NCBI GenBank assembly: GCA_037576195.1
Contig: CM075102.1
Coordinates: forward strand, 48,046,745 to 48,110,744
DNA length: 64,000 nucleotides
Origin: Phytoseiulus persimilis
Lineage: Eukaryota > Arthropoda > Arachnida > Mesostigmata > Phytoseiidae
Direction of reading: 5' to 3'
Shown: one piece after another, positions 26,357 through 39,421 of the stretch
Layout of the letters: each line of letters opens with the position of its first letter
How positions within the stretch are numbered: position 1 is the first letter of the stretch
Translations under genes and position numbers: made by a program
Notes under the pieces: generated by a model
Told to the model about the DNA's origin: nothing
What the model saw: the letters and a program-made list of their open reading frames with translations, nothing else
Database searches by the model: none

Positions 26357-26605
26357 TCATATTCGATTCTCCACGACCAGTAGTCTTAAGTTTCGACTAA
26401 AGCCGTTCCTGATTTTTTCCTCGATGATCTTTTCCCATGCCTCACGATTTCGGATCATCTGATCGTTTTCCAGGACAAACCTTGCGCCTGCCCGGATGCC
26501 CTGAAGCCGCAAGTGTTCAACACGACCGATACTGAGGTAACGATTCCTACGCTTGGCCCCATAGCGAATCTGCTTGGTACTGGGCATTACGTAGTTAAGG
26601 CTCAT
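26357..26605 (-). CDS. Candidate 82-residue open frame, unassigned
   Basis: A minus-strand frame starts at a true ATG (26605) and stops at 26357. The peptide is rich in Arg, Glu and Ile and probably helical (NREAWEKIIEEKIRNGF). It lies between the GM2A-like gene and another minus-strand candidate at 26.7-27.2 kb and could be a separate small gene or chance. No family is recognised. Confidence 0.25.
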   Translation of the reverse strand: MSLNYVMPSTKQIRYGAKRRNRYLSIGRVEHLRLQGIRAGARFVLENDQMIRNREAWEKIIEEKIRNGFSRNLRLLVVENRI

Positions 26606-26689
26606 TTGTTAGACGCGAACAATACCCCATTCTTCTGTGTGGATATTGACATGAATATAGAATGATACTCAATCAGATGAGAGAATCTC

Positions 26690-26695
26690 AATAAA
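26690..26695 (+). terminator. Possible poly(A) signal
   Basis: AATAAA on the plus strand lies about 525 bp after the TGA of the GM2A-like gene. It is the first such signal downstream, but the distance makes the assignment tentative. Confidence 0.25.
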
Positions 26696-26726
26696 ATATT
26701 CCATTCGTTTCTTACGATATTGTTGT

Positions 26727-27241
26727 TCAGCTCGTCTCCAGCGGGTGTGGAATTTTCCAATGGACTGTCACGGGGAACTCCAGTGCGAGGTCTCGCTTCA
26801 GCACTTTCTCCGCCAACACGAAAACAAACTTCTGAGACAGTTCACACAGAAGACGAATCTGTCTTTGAATGGCTGTGGCAAGTTGTGCTCTGGAGGGGAA
26901 GCCATTCCCTGTGCTGGCCCCTTTTCAGGATTCATCCATGACTATGAGGACATCGTCCACGAGCCACGAGATATTCCTCATCCTCGGCCGTACGTGCCCA
27001 ATCAGCGCGAGGCGCATGAAGTTCCTCATATGCATACCACTGGAGCGAGAGTTGGTAATTCTGTCTGCCTTCGAAGGGAGCGATAGAGAGAGGGAAGGAG
27101 AGAAACACGCTGAGCTTGTCGACGTAGTTGAACTTCACTCGAAATTCAATCTCAGCCGGGTCAATCCGAGCCCAGTCTACCTTGCGACCCGCGATTCCGA
27201 GGTCTCGACTGAACTCGACAGAGTGAAAGTTGAATTTACGT
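26727..27241 (-). CDS. Candidate two-exon 3' end of an unassigned gene
   Basis: Minus-strand exons 27241-27038 and 26913-26727 join in frame across a 124-bp intron with donor GTATGC and acceptor GCCAG, ending at a TGA. The predicted 129 residues look like a folded domain: a beta-rich part (RVKFNYVDKLSVFLSFPL) is followed by a helical part (CELSQKFVFVLAEKVLKR) and a final strand (FPVTVHWKIPHP). The first exon starts in phase 2, so an upstream exon is expected but was not identified. A plus-strand frame of 278 codons (26869-27705) overlaps it antisense and reads less convincingly. I do not recognise the family. Confidence 0.42.
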
Positions 27242-28847
27242 CTGGCAGAATATCGGCTCGATTAGACCAAGCCGGTGTTGTTCCACAATCGAGGTTCTCC
27301 TCGTTTCGTGGCGTTCTCCGCTTGAAACTCGCGAACGACATCGGAGATTTACGACGACGTTTCGGGATTCGTGCAGAGGAAATTCTTCTGAGAGTAAATG
27401 ATACGGAGCTTATCGGCGATCGTGCACCGCAGATATGGCTCCCTTGGGCATCGGTCTCCTCTGCGGCCGAGCAATGCATGCCATGTTCATCTCACAGAGG
27501 AGCGATACAGCACGTATGTGAAAGTATTTGGTTGCGTTGCCGCTCGTTTCTTCCCATAACTCATCCAGGAGAGACTTTCATTCTAGCATTTCGGATGATG
27601 AAAAAATACGAAGTATTACGACCCCGGTGCGTCATGCGAACTCCTTTTTTGCGGAGATACGAGACCTCGCGAGCGGCGCGGCTCCGGTGGCGGATGATCC
27701 TGTGATCAGTAGTTGAAGACGCGGATGAAAAGAGCGTAGGCACGCCGTGGATCGGAGGAATCAGCCGGACAAGAGACCGACAGAATCCGGATCCGACAGA
27801 ACTTATTGCACGGCTCATTGCAAGCTGATCGAGCTTCAAGGAGATAACCCTCCCAACTTCGTATTGATTCTTACTCGCTACGGGGACGTTGGTTGCACCG
27901 AAGCTCGTTACTCGAGGTCCCATTCAATGAGCCACTCACGATCTCCGACAAGTCCTCGTTTCCTCTCCCCGGATAGATTCTCGTCGAAAGCTCCGATGAA
28001 CGGATGATGTTCAGTGGCTTTGGCTCGCTGGGTGATTGCTCAGATCTCTAGACTTGGATTCTTAAGTGTTTGTCTGCGTTTGTCTCCGCAGCGTCCGTTT
28101 GTCTGTCGGTCGGTCGGGAAGTTGGTTGCGTGTTGACCAACTCATTGGATGTGCACGCGAACGGCCGTGTTTACACTTGTCCGTCGGCTCGGCTGTCGAA
28201 CAAGGCTAAACAAACTAACGATGAGTTGAGACGAGATTGCCACTTGCACTTTCAATCCTCCCCGCCCCGATCTCTCCCAACTTTCCACTTCCATATCCCC
28301 ATTGTACTGTGGCCCCGGTTCTACGGAAGTTTTCCAAGAGGTTGGAAACGTTAGCTATTGAAGAATGATCAACGTGTAGGGAGCACCTCGCAGCAGAACT
28401 GATCGCACTCATTCAACGATCTGTTCCGTCGAGGATTTGATAACTACGAGACAAAGGCGCATCATCCAGCAGCAACTTTCTCGGCACGGTGCAGTATCAG
28501 ATCTTTCGGAATCCACTCGACTCGGAAAATTGACTCAGGGGAGTTCGTTCGGCCAACTCCGGACCGCTCCAATAATAATGATAGATTATGCTCTCTCCTA
28601 TCTGCACCGACATATGCGTCCGAATCCGATGTAGAGTCCCAGCTTGTGACTAGCTATTCCGATCTCAATACAGGTCTCATGGAAAGCGCACTCGGAAGAC
28701 GGAGCTTTCTTCCAAACAAACGAATTCCCAACGTTGCGATACAAAGATCATTCTGAGTAACCCGCGGGAACAACTGGTCGCGTTCATCTTTCGGATTCTC
28801 GCTGGAATCACCCGAACCTCAGTTTCCAACAAGATGCCTACCGACGT
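27242..28847. other. No supported gene
   Basis: The upstream exon of the 26.7-27.2 kb candidate may lie here, but several frames compete and none has clear splice sites. The rest shows only short chance frames on both strands. Confidence 0.3.
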
Positions 28848-29015
28848 TCAGTCGGAACCGCGAGCGTTATTGATCCGTACATGCTCTTTCAAAATGGTAG
28901 TCAGAATCGCCGTCAATGTCACGACCTCGTCACGATCGCGAGTCGCGATCCCAGCCGCTTCTGACGAAGAAACCATCATTTCAAGAAGCATTTCGGAACC
29001 TTGAAATTTAACGGT
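28848..29015 (-). CDS. Candidate terminal exon, unassigned
   Basis: A 56-codon minus-strand frame begins directly after a plausible acceptor (CCTGCATCAG) and ends at a TGA. The peptide is amphipathic and helical (MLLEMMVSSSEAAG, LTAILTTILKEH) with few of the Arg/Ser biases of chance frames. No upstream exon was found and the family is unknown. The antisense frame is also open, so confidence is low. Confidence 0.25.
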   Translation of the reverse strand, partial: TVKFQGSEMLLEMMVSSSEAAGIATRDRDEVVTLTAILTTILKEHVRINNARGSD

Positions 29016-32000
29016 CTGATGCAGGTGGGTTCGAACTCGCAACTACGCGCCACTCAAGACGGGAACGTTCTCGGAACCTGGGGGAAGGGAAGGGGGGGGT
29101 GGCATTCATTGTCATTCGGTATGTCATTTTCAGTGGATCATCGACAGCCATAAGGGGTCCCGGACAGAGTCGTTCGTTCCGTTTTTTTCAATTATCAAAA
29201 TCAAGCTCAAGCTGACGAAGTGGGTGACATCGCGTTTCTTCGAATCTCTCCACATGCATCCGCAGAGCTTTCTATCTTCAACCACAGAGTGTGGAGTCTG
29301 GACTGCTCGGTTAGATCACGAGCACATCATTCGAACAGCGATTCGCTGTTTAATATGGCAACCACCCTATCGACTGCGGTATCGCTCGTTGCTCAATAGC
29401 GTCTCCGATGGAAATTGACGGGGACGGAAGCACGTACACTAACGAGGAGTCGGAAGCAAGATGGGAGAAATGTGCTTGGAAGGAGCAGAATCCATCCCGC
29501 GTGGAGTCGAGGCAGAATCGCGATAGTGACGGGGAGCACGAGGAATCAAGCTGCGGAAATTGAAAGAGGGCACTCTCCGGAGCTTAGGAGAATCAATTTT
29601 GAGTAGTATCAGTGATGAAAAAAGAAACTCGAGAGAGAGTTCGAGTGAAATGGATCCAGTTCCCTCAGAGGTCCAAAGCTCGAAATGTTGAGGGAATCAA
29701 AGAACACATGCTGGATGCATCTCGAGGAACGCCATCAGTGTTGAAGGATCAGTTCTTTAACGAAGTTTTCCCTGTGTCTGCGAAACGGATCTGCTTGGCC
29801 AAGCCGGCGCCCGGAACCCGCGGTCTCCCCGCTCCTCTGATGGGATTCGAGCAGCAGCACGGCCGCGGCGGAGTGGTAACGTCGTCGATCCCAGAGGCGT
29901 TGCCATGGTGATGCTCCCGACAGAGAGGCCATAGCCTTAAGCCTCCGAACGGGCATCTTAGATTCGTCTACAGGATTCCGACCCGAGGGTCATGAATTGC
30001 AGGCGAAAGCTATCGCCAATAGTTCAACATCCACGCAGACCCAAACCGAGTGCGTACACGGACAGTTCCTGAAGACAGAGGACAGCGGCATTCTATCAGA
30101 AGGCCTGTCCCGGAATCCTTCAAGACCTACTCGCAGACTTTTCGAGACATTCATGATCACAACTCCACTACATTTTTCCCGAGTCTTACACTATTTCAGG
30201 AGAATTCCCTGTTTTTGAATGGTTCCATATCAGCGAGCTATTCCGAAGCCTATCCCTCAAATGTTCTTGGCCGCTGCTTCTAACCATCTAGAACACTTCG
30301 GCAGGAGGGAGCGTACGTCTCACTGAGTTTCCTCAAGTGATAACAGAGCTGCGGTCCCGGTATGTTCTGATTAGAGAATTAGAGATGATCGAGTCACCGG
30401 AACCTTACCTGCGGCTTCATAGATCTCGCATAGTATCCAAGTTGTTATGTTGTGATTTTCCTGCCATTTATACTTGTGCAAGTCCATTGAATCTGTTGTA
30501 AAGCTGCTCCTTCGGCGACTGAGATGGCGGTGCTCTCTTCAAAAGGACTCCGCAATTGCAACGCTAGCACCCATCATCCCCCTCCCCGACAAACAGAACA
30601 GGGGACTGCTCTGCCGTATGCTTGCGCTCGGACTTTGTTATGAATTCTTCGTAGTTACCGCAAATAACCGCCGCAGCGGCCACTCGGTCCGCCCCAAGGG
30701 TCTCCCCAGCAGGGACACTGTGAAAACCGTATACCAAGCGAACTCTTCCGCCTTATCCTGATGCCCCCCTCTCTAAGAGGCCGTACACCTTTTGTTTATT
30801 GTACCCCAGTGTATACAGCACTCTTGCCTTCTGGAACCGTGCCCCCCTTTGAATAAAGGATTGAATCAGACGACGAACTGCTGTTCCACAATGAATTCAA
30901 TTTTTGTGCATGCTTTCCCTCGAACCCCAATGTCTGGCTTCACCCTGAGTGCCCGTTCGATTGACGTTCTGCCTTCGGCTGTCGAACACAGGCTCTTCAC
31001 AGGGGCAACAATGCTCGGTCATCGTAAAACATGCGATCTGGGCTCCTCAGAGATCTTCAGTCTCAAGCCGGCAAGGGTCTCCAGGGAACCTTTGACCATG
31101 TTCCATACATTGCTGTAATGAGCTTCATCGTTGGAGACTCCGGATGATTGGCGGGAACCCAACGTTCCAACGGAAGATTCCCCAACTGAACTCCGGCACG
31201 ATCCCGCGGAAACAATGAGGCTCGAATCGGAACCTTGTGCTCTATTACTCAAGCTCACATACTGAGAGAAGACTCATTCCGGTAACCGCTAGAACTGATC
31301 TCCCAGGTCTTCCCCACGGTAAAAAAAAGCTCCGCGGCGCTGGTACGGAGAACCCATCGAGGAGGGCGTCAAGCATCGACACCACGGTAAAAACGATTCA
31401 AGGTTCCGGTGGAGCAAAACCTCCTGGGAATTCAGCCGTGAGACACGTTTTCCCCGAAGTCTGTCCGATCGAGAGAAGTAGTACATACACGAGGGGCGCC
31501 CCTCAACGGCTCCGCTCTAAGAACTCAAGATAGTTGCCGAAACTCATGAACATCCCTCGCCTCTTCGGTGAGAGGAGGAACTTCACGAGTTTGAGGGCCG
31601 AAACGAATCCTGGAGCTGAACTGAATCGGTAATGGAATCTATTACGAGCATGAAGACCTGTGTTATCTGGAGTTTTGGAAAATACCTCCCGCGTGCATCC
31701 ATCCTCACTTCAAATCATCAGAGAATGCCGGAGAATCACAAAAGAATTTCCTCGGCGCTCTCAGTCGACCTTGAGTGGCTCGACCATTTCGCATGGATTC
31801 GCAGCCACCTCTGTCGCGAGCAGTTATGGCAGACAAAGGTGATACAGAGAAATGAACCATGGGAGAGACTGGTTTCCCACTTGTGTGTCGGGAAAGAGAG
31901 GATCCCTGCGAATGGACACGATAGGGAAGGAGCGAGACGAACACAAGAATCCCTAAGAGTTGCGCAAAAAAAAACAAGAAGCGCGGTGATCATTAGGGAA

Positions 32001-34697
32001 CACATAAGATGAACACGCCCCGTCAAAAATCTCGTTTGTTTCCCCGGGTCCACGAATCAAGCTAAAGAATCCTTTCAGCTATCGATCGGAAGAAAGATTG
32101 CCGAAATCGGACCATTTTTAACCGAGTTATGACGAGAAGGAGGAAGGGTAGGAAACTTCCCGACTTACGTTGACCAACCTGTAGAGAGAATCGATGAAAG
32201 AGTCTGAAAAGTCATCACGATCGTCATGAAGGAGCTGTGATCATTTCCTCCGAAAGATATCTCAGACTTCAACTCTGCGAATGATTACCGTGATTGAGTG
32301 CGCTCCGGAATCCTGCCAAGATGAAGGTAATCTCTCGGATTGGGAGAAACAGTCATCGGCTCGCTCAGTCGGCCAACGCACAGTGTCGGAAGCTCCGATC
32401 AGGCTGAAAACGCGGGTTGTCATATCTCGGTGGCCGTGCTCCATCGTATCTCTGTGCTTCAATGAGGAGTCTGTTCCTTGCACTTACGTCACAAAGGCGA
32501 TGATTTCATTCGCCCGGCCCGGAACAGGCTTCGAGTTTCAGTATCGGGGAAATTTATTTCACGAATATTTCCAAGAGTTGCATCCCCGGTATGTATCATG
32601 TTAGTGGAGAAATGGAACCTCTGGAATTGGAGCTGTATCTTGAGCTTTGAGCAGCGCTCAAATAAGGATTTCGGAAAGATCGGTCACATCTTCTAGCGAA
32701 CATCCGACGGTATAATTCATGCTTCAAGCTGACTTGGCTCCATGTAACATGGAGAATTCGAGAGGATCATGTGGCGAAGTTGGAACAGCAGGGGGAGACA
32801 CGGTCAAATCGGGACTCCGTTCCCCACGCTCGGCCTGCATTTTTAGTTCTTGGGAATTCACTTCATGGAAGGGGAGACTGTGCGTTTCGAAAAATCAAAG
32901 ATAATGTTTATGGAGAACGCGTGCATCTACTTCAGAGTCTCATCCATGGGCCCACAAAATTAGCGAAAGGTTCCAAAAGAGCCGCCAGCGAATGCTGTTC
33001 AAAGTTGTGAGATCGTCATCATGGTTGAGAGATAAGGGCCGAATTGGGCATTCAAACGATCTTCGATGATTCCACAACCGCTGAGGTCGCGCCGGTACTC
33101 TACAGTACGGAGGAGGAAAGAAGCATTACAGTATTTAGAGCACGAAATAGGCATTACCGGTATTGATACCGGAAGTCTGGTTGAAATTGAGACGCAGCGG
33201 AAGCAGCTCCGCGCTTAACAGCTCACTGTCAACAGGAGTGGTTTACAACGCTCGGGGCGAGTCCGACTGTCTGATTGTTGGAATCGCTCTCGTTGGAACG
33301 ATATTTTTCTCAGCCAGTCGGAGTAGTAGATGCTCTCCCATTTTTGTTGAGATCGAGACAGTCCTAGGGCGGGATGCTCTCGTTGAGCTCTCAAACCAAT
33401 GATCGGAACGGCTTGAAACTCGCGGCATGCTGTGGAGCTAGAAGCACGAAGGCCAACACGAAGGCTTGTCGAATGAGGACGAGAATTTTCCCGAGTCGAG
33501 TCCTCCTTCTTCTGCTCATTTCTTCCTGAATAATGGTCGAGGACGAGATTCCACCATGCGGCAGCCATAAGCCACAAACGGCATTCGTCTGTTGCAAGAC
33601 CGCCACCTCGATCAATTCATGTTACTTTCGCACGACTGTGCTTGCTAGTGCAACTATCGGAGCTTTCTGATAGGTCGTCAGGTCGTCCCTTCACAGAGGT
33701 TGATCCCACATCAGGTCACACAGTTCATTCTCAGAGTCCGATCGGGGACCACCGAAATTATCGCCCAATTTTTCTACATTTCTGAACATTCAACAACTGT
33801 CTCAAAGCGTTTTCAGCCCCCGCTTACCCGAGCAATCAGAGAAAATGGATGATACAAAGCTGAGCTTGTGGCGCGAAACTCTCTGTCAACGGCAGCAAAG
33901 TGTTCAAAGTTAATCCGTCGTTAATCATTCTCGCGCTGGGATTCGATGACGCCCTGGTCGCCCTCGGAAAACATTCATCTTCCGCGTCAAGGCCGCACCC
34001 CGCGACGTATACTGAATCCCATCCTCATGGCTCAGTTTTCTCTCCCAACTGCTACTCCCTCATTCGTGGCATCGAGAAACCCGGAAGGAGAACGTCCGGA
34101 AGACTGCCGAGGGGAAGAAAGAGTTCGCATTGCTGTGAGCCAGTACGGGAAATCAGGGTCATTCCATTGAGGGAGGTCACCGTTCATGGTTGGTAGCAGT
34201 CCGAAGTCAACCCCTGGACACTTTGGTCAACCAGCGAACTGTATCCCGGATCACGGTGGGCCATTTTCAATGCATATTTTGCTGCGCCAGTGGGCGCCTT
34301 CCGGTTCCGGGCGGCCGTCGAAACCAGCTCGTTCAAGTTCGAAGCGAGCGACCCGTTCGCAAGGGAGTTGACGCCCTTTTCCCTCAACAGATCATCCCGG
34401 CCCATGCGCCCCCAATTCACTAAGGCTGAGAGAATCACGGTTTGCTGGGTTGGATATCTTTATACCCACGGTTTCGAGGAGGTTGGGCTGGACGATATTC
34501 TTCCCCTGAAAGTTTGGTGCACCTTAGATCCCAGGAGTTTCAAGCTGGGATTTCCACGGGCCAAACGGAAGTCCAGTCATGAAACAGTGTACAACGAGCT
34601 CCTTCGGAAGTTCAGTCAATGTTAGTCCATCATTGTGACAGAGATGACGGGGACTATCTGACTCGACGCTTCTCGAATTTCAGTTGTTTGCAGCAAC
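29016..34697. other. No supported gene
   Basis: A plus frame at 29408-29563 (acidic) and a second plus frame ending at 29691 overlap and both read as protein-like, as if one gene were split by a frameshift or unseen intron. Plus frames at 31632-32012 and 32281-32604 and minus frames at 33215-33615 and 34184-34438 are open, but no splice-consistent chain was found. Confidence 0.3.
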
Positions 34698-34698
34698 T

Positions 34699-35871
34699 CA
34701 GGAGCCCCGTGTCAACGAACGTTCCAGCAGAGACAGCAGGGTAGGCTGAGCTGAAAATGCATAAACGGTATTCAGGTTCACGGTAACATTGTCGGTCAGT
34801 TGAGATCGAATCGATCTCAATGGTGCTCCTGGCGAACAAGTGACGACGATTTGACTGATCGGATACGAATCTCCAGCATTGAATCGTACCCCTAAAAACT
34901 CGATCGGTGCACTACTGGCGTTTCCCGGCACATTGAGTGAGATGCTCAGAAAAAATGTAATCATTGGACCGCTCTAGGAAAGGCTATTCTCTGCCGAACG
35001 GTGCGAATTAAAGACCAGCACTCGGGATCTCGGAAAACATGATTTAATGCACACGACCGGACTAGCGATCGCCCCATCGCAGCCCGGCGGACGGGAATGT
35101 ATCTTCCGAACCGCGAGTTTCAGAGCCAGCTGAAGACAATCGCAACCGTAGTCTCACTCTTAACTCTTCTGAAATATTTTGACTCCTTCGATAACATCGT
35201 ATCTTGAAGAAGAGCGCTTCTAGAAATGATGAAGTCGTGCTCATCAAATCAGCAGCTGAATCCTGAAGCCCGTCATTCGGTCAGGAGACCTGCAACCCAG
35301 CTCAGGGGACCTGTAGAAATCCGTCCGAAAGAGCGACGGGGGGAATACGGTTTTTAGTGAGTTTGCGAGTCTCACACTAGCTGCATGGTACAAGCAGTGC
35401 ATGTGCACCGGACTTTAACCCAAACGCCTACAAAAAGAGAAAAAATAACGGATGTTTCAGACTGGTCTGCCCCAAATTTAGGCATCCCTACAAGATGGCA
35501 AAATTACTGCAGTGAATGTTATCATAAGTCCCTCGCTGTCTCCCACGGTGAAGTTATATTCGAGCTGTGGTGACTTTTCATCTTCCTTGCCAGGGAGACT
35601 TCCAGACGGATTCTTTCGACCGCTCGACGTGTCGAAAACAATAGAGTCCGAATTCTCTAAGTGGAAGAGCCGGCCATTACCACCGGTGGTAGCCGCGGGC
35701 TTCCGGAGTGATCCTGTCCTGATTAAATACCCCGTTGATGACCGGATGATGAATTTGAGCAGATTCCCCGTGTGTGATGACTGATCAGGCAGTTCGTTGA
35801 CTTCGCTATCTTGGCAGAAAATCGGGAGTAAGAGGGAGGACGGTTGACCCGCCCGACATCATTGTGGAGGC
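34699..35871 (-). CDS. Candidate multi-exon gene, possibly extracellular
   Basis: A minus-strand open frame spans about 35871-35508 and ends at donor GTAATT. It contains KFIIRSSTGYLIRTG, IVFDTSSGRKNPSG and LEYNFTVGDSEGLMITFTA. A very strong acceptor (CTCTTTTTGTAG) opens a short exon at 35427, and a further acceptor (CTTTCCTAG) precedes a frame at about 34970-34699 rich in beta-type sequence (FLGVRFNAGDSYPISQ). The alternation of hydrophobic and Thr/Ser residues suggests an extracellular domain. The YNF and ITFT elements are faintly CUB-like, but the expected cysteines are not convincing. Exon joints are not fully resolved, and plus-strand frames overlap. Confidence 0.28.
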
Positions 35872-38800
35872 GGGGCATCTATCATGAGAATAACGCTAAA
35901 ACTCGACCGTCCGTTTGTGTGGGGTTTGTTGCTTAGCGAAATCTCAGTCTGATGTTTCGAAGACGAAGAAAGTTCAACTCCCCAGAAGTGAAGGCGGCTC
36001 CTCGGCGAGCTTCCATTGCTCTGCCTCGTTACAGACTATTCAACCGCTTTTGAGATGAAGCTCACGGCAAGCGGCTGGAAACTAGCATCACTGAGAATTT
36101 CCACCTATCGAGGACCGACGTGGGATCTCTCGCAACTGCTTCTCTGAGATGGGTCGTGACAGCGGTGAACGAATTCGCGAGCCTCGACGGTTGCTTCCTG
36201 CGTCCGAACTGTCGTATGCCCACGGAGTGTTCCAGTTAGAGCCGATGTTCACTGCGGCACGTTTTCTCGCTGTTTCTTGAATAGCAAAGCGAGAGGCGGT
36301 TTCCGAAATCTTCGAGGGTTCTGGAATCAACATACCAAGTTCCAAGTTTGACATAAAGCAATAGAGGATGCACATCCTTGGTTGGCAAACCGACAGACCT
36401 TCTTGCTCTCCTGATGAACAATGCTCCGACATTGGGAATATACCTTTGTCAATTCTCTGTTGTCGAAGGTTTCGTGCACAAAATCAGATCATAAGGCGCC
36501 GCGTCGAATTGGTCCGAGGGGTCTGCACGCAAGGTGTGGATTTGTCTGTGGTACCACAGCCAAAGGCGGAGAAGGCTCCCCAGACCAATTCTTCGTGCGG
36601 TCTTCCACTGCTGTGTTAACAGTATCAAAGTTAAGGTCGCCTGTACTATCTAGAATGTTTCGGAATCCGAAATCGACGATAAGCACTCAATATGGGTACG
36701 AACGGCTCTGGACCTCGGTATTCTCCCAGAACTACCTCACGATCGTGGAATCGTCGGCAGCCGGGGTCAAATTCCTACGACTTCGGCAATGAGCAGATTC
36801 GTTTCGCAAATGGCGGATCGATTACAAGGGGTAGCCTCCCATTGCACGGAACGAGCGCAACTTCACTCGTACAACCTGAAAAAAAAATGCGATGTAGGAA
36901 GTAAGCTCTGACCTCGGTTGGGGAAAATCGAAGTCGGAAATCCCGAACCCGTCAGCTACTTCCTCGAATCGGCAATTATTTGCCTGTTCAATCGATTTTT
37001 TAGATTCTCGTGAGCTGTCACCGCTCCAGATTCATGGAAATTTCTGAGTATATACACCTGCGACAGGATTATCCTATAATGTTGTAAATAATGTGTGGTT
37101 CGGAGCCACGGTCTCTGCGCCAGAATAGATCCAAGGTCAGCGTGGGCCATCCCTAATTTAGAGAACATAGGCTCCCTGCCCAATGTACGGCGGAACCGGA
37201 GAACGTTTTGAATTGCGCGATCCGCACTCCCGTTCGCACACGACACTTCAGAGTCTCCCGTGAGGGAATCGATTCCGGTCTGACGTCACGGGAATTCGGA
37301 CAAGAGCTGATCGATGAAACGATTGATGGTTTTGGAGTCTACGAGCTCGATTCGCCGCAACCCAGGTAACAAATTCCTTGCTACACTTTTGCTGCCGAGC
37401 TGTGTAATGGCTGTAGCTGCTCGTCTGGTGGCGGAAATGTTTTCAGTCCATAACTGATGTCATTCCATGCCACAAACCGCCATAACTCAGGAATTAAATG
37501 CACATTAACCTGAATTCATCAGTCGTCGACTATTCCGAGGTTCCAACGTTTCTCCCGAACAAGATCGCTAGACGATTGGGGAGGCTGAGATCCGAAGGGG
37601 ACTTTTCATAGTTAGAAACAAGGACAACAAGTTTTCAGGCGAGCTTGCTTCTGATGAGGGTGCTTTCTCGGAAAAACCTTCCTCGGTCACTATCTTATCG
37701 AGCCATCCAGCGAACTGATGAATCTGTACTGTCATCTGAACTGTATCAATCAACTCTTCTCCTGGAGATATCTCAAGTCCGCGAGGATTGCGAGAACCAA
37801 CGAGCCCTGCGCCCGACTTCTTGGCTGGCATCTCCGAGCACCCCAAGGGCCGAAGAACCGTTTTCGGAGCGGGTTTTAGCAAGCGTTCCCTTGAAGCTCC
37901 CGTGGAGTGGCATGGGGCAAGGATGAGTCGACGAAGGCAAGGAGAAAGTTCATCCGTTCGGAAAAGTGTACCCTCTCCAAAACTGAGGGCCGGTCGAAGC
38001 GAGGGCAGAAAACTTCAAACATGCTTTCCATCAAAGCTACCGAATCGACGAGCTATAACCGTTTCGCCTACCTTGACAAAGTGCTCAAAGAACAGTGGGA
38101 AGTGTGACTGACGTTTGTGGTTGTGCCGTAATTGAAATCAGTTCAGTGGCGCTCTGACTCTCCCAGTTACTCTGAACGCGCGCCCGAACGAACTGCCGCC
38201 GGATGTCGGTGTTTCAAAAACTCCACTACAGAGAGCGGTTGACATCACCTCACAACTGATTCGTTCCTGGGAACTGCTAAAATTTTAAACTTTGCCACTC
38301 TGTCGGTAGCCGACCGCTCCGAAAGAAGCTTCCTCCGAGTGTTCGTTGCCGCACCTTCAAAGCCACAGCTAGAGGAGAAAAGGCCCATCGCGAGTTTACG
38401 ACTGACTGAGTGCTCGGCGAAAAAGTTCTCTCGTTGAATCAACGCCATCGGCATCAACTGTTCTCGAGAGCTATCAATGCGTGGCGTAAATATTTTTTAA
38501 ACCTCGACTCCTGCCATAATTTATAGAGGTTCTCAGGGCGGAGAATCGGGGGAAAAACGGCCGTAAAGGAACGGTTGCCCGAGACCGCGTGCTCGCAAGC
38601 GCTGCTGCCTGGAGTTGTGATTGATTCGGCGAGCCAGGTAAGGCTTGAGTATTGTGAGTGAGGCCGTACTTCAAATACGCTCGAGCTCGCGACTCTGGCC
38701 GCGTGTCGAGGCTAGCGTTCGAACTCTACTTTGTGATGCGGACGTCTCCGATGAACGATACTGAAGTTTCCGTGAAACCGAAAAAAGATCTAGGATGAAG

Positions 38801-39136
38801 CCCTTACCGCGACAACCTCAACTGGCTCTGTGGTTTCTGTGAGTCCCAATCTATATCCTCGCGCTTGAACTAACACGCTGAAACAACCGCTGACTCCGAC
38901 AAATTGTGCTCAGACTCCAACGTGTGACATGAATCGAAGTTGGGTGCGCACGCTTCGGTTGAAGAAGCAGATTCCCAATCTTCTGACGAGCGAGTCCCTT
39001 CTAAGAACCTCCTTACGGATTCATGCGCGACGTTGGGTAATGAATCTTTGAATGGGTTCTACGCCCATCATAGATTCGGATTCTCCCAGGAGAAAGAGAC
39101 GCCGAGCAGCCGGTATCATGAGAAAAGAAAGCCGTT
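35872..39136. other. No supported gene
   Basis: Open frames on both strands at 36.1-36.8 and 37.6-38.1 kb have protein-like composition, but each is matched by an equally good antisense frame and no complete exon chain was found. Confidence 0.3.
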
Positions 39137-39421
39137 CTAATGGCTAATTAGGCGGGTCGTCGCGTGGGCATAGGTTGTGTTCTTCATGCGCGCGTGACAA
39201 CAATGATCAAACAGCTCGCAGAAGATCCCCCATCGGTCGTCCCACAAACCCACTTCGTTCGGGTCGAATTGTTCCCACTGAGTCGGCTCCTTACGAAACT
39301 CAACCCATTGGTCAACAGAAATTTCAGCCGGTGAAAAACTGAAGGACTCGTTCGGAGCTTTTGCGACTCCTTCGGAGGAGGCTTCAGAGTGGATCAGAAG
39401 ACAGAACCGAAGAAGAAACAT
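39137..39421 (-). CDS. Candidate small secreted protein (94 residues)
   Basis: From ATG 39421 the minus strand encodes a hydrophobic start (MFLLRFCLLIHSEA) that looks like a signal peptide. A Ser/Glu/Trp-rich region follows (DQWVEFRKEP) and then a Cys-containing stretch (WGIFCELFDHCCHAR), ending at a TAG. The frame is open another 17 codons upstream without an ATG. It is a plausible single-exon secreted peptide of unknown family. A competing open frame on the plus strand ends before it. No homologue is recognised. Confidence 0.35.
   Translation of the reverse strand: MFLLRFCLLIHSEASSEGVAKAPNESFSFSPAEISVDQWVEFRKEPTQWEQFDPNEVGLWDDRWGIFCELFDHCCHARMKNTTYAHATTRLISH

Noticed and set aside
26869-27705. 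278-codon plus-strand open frame
   Set aside because: It is antisense to a minus-strand exon pair with consistent splice phases and better composition, and it shows no recognisable domain.
29015-29045. Possible tRNA T-arm (GGTTCGAACTC)
   Set aside because: The flanking bases cannot form a T stem and no A box lies at the proper distance on either strand.
35427-35871. CUB domain assignment for the minus-strand candidate
   Set aside because: Only the YNF ... ITFT pattern is suggestive. The conserved cysteines and the second half of a CUB domain are not convincing.
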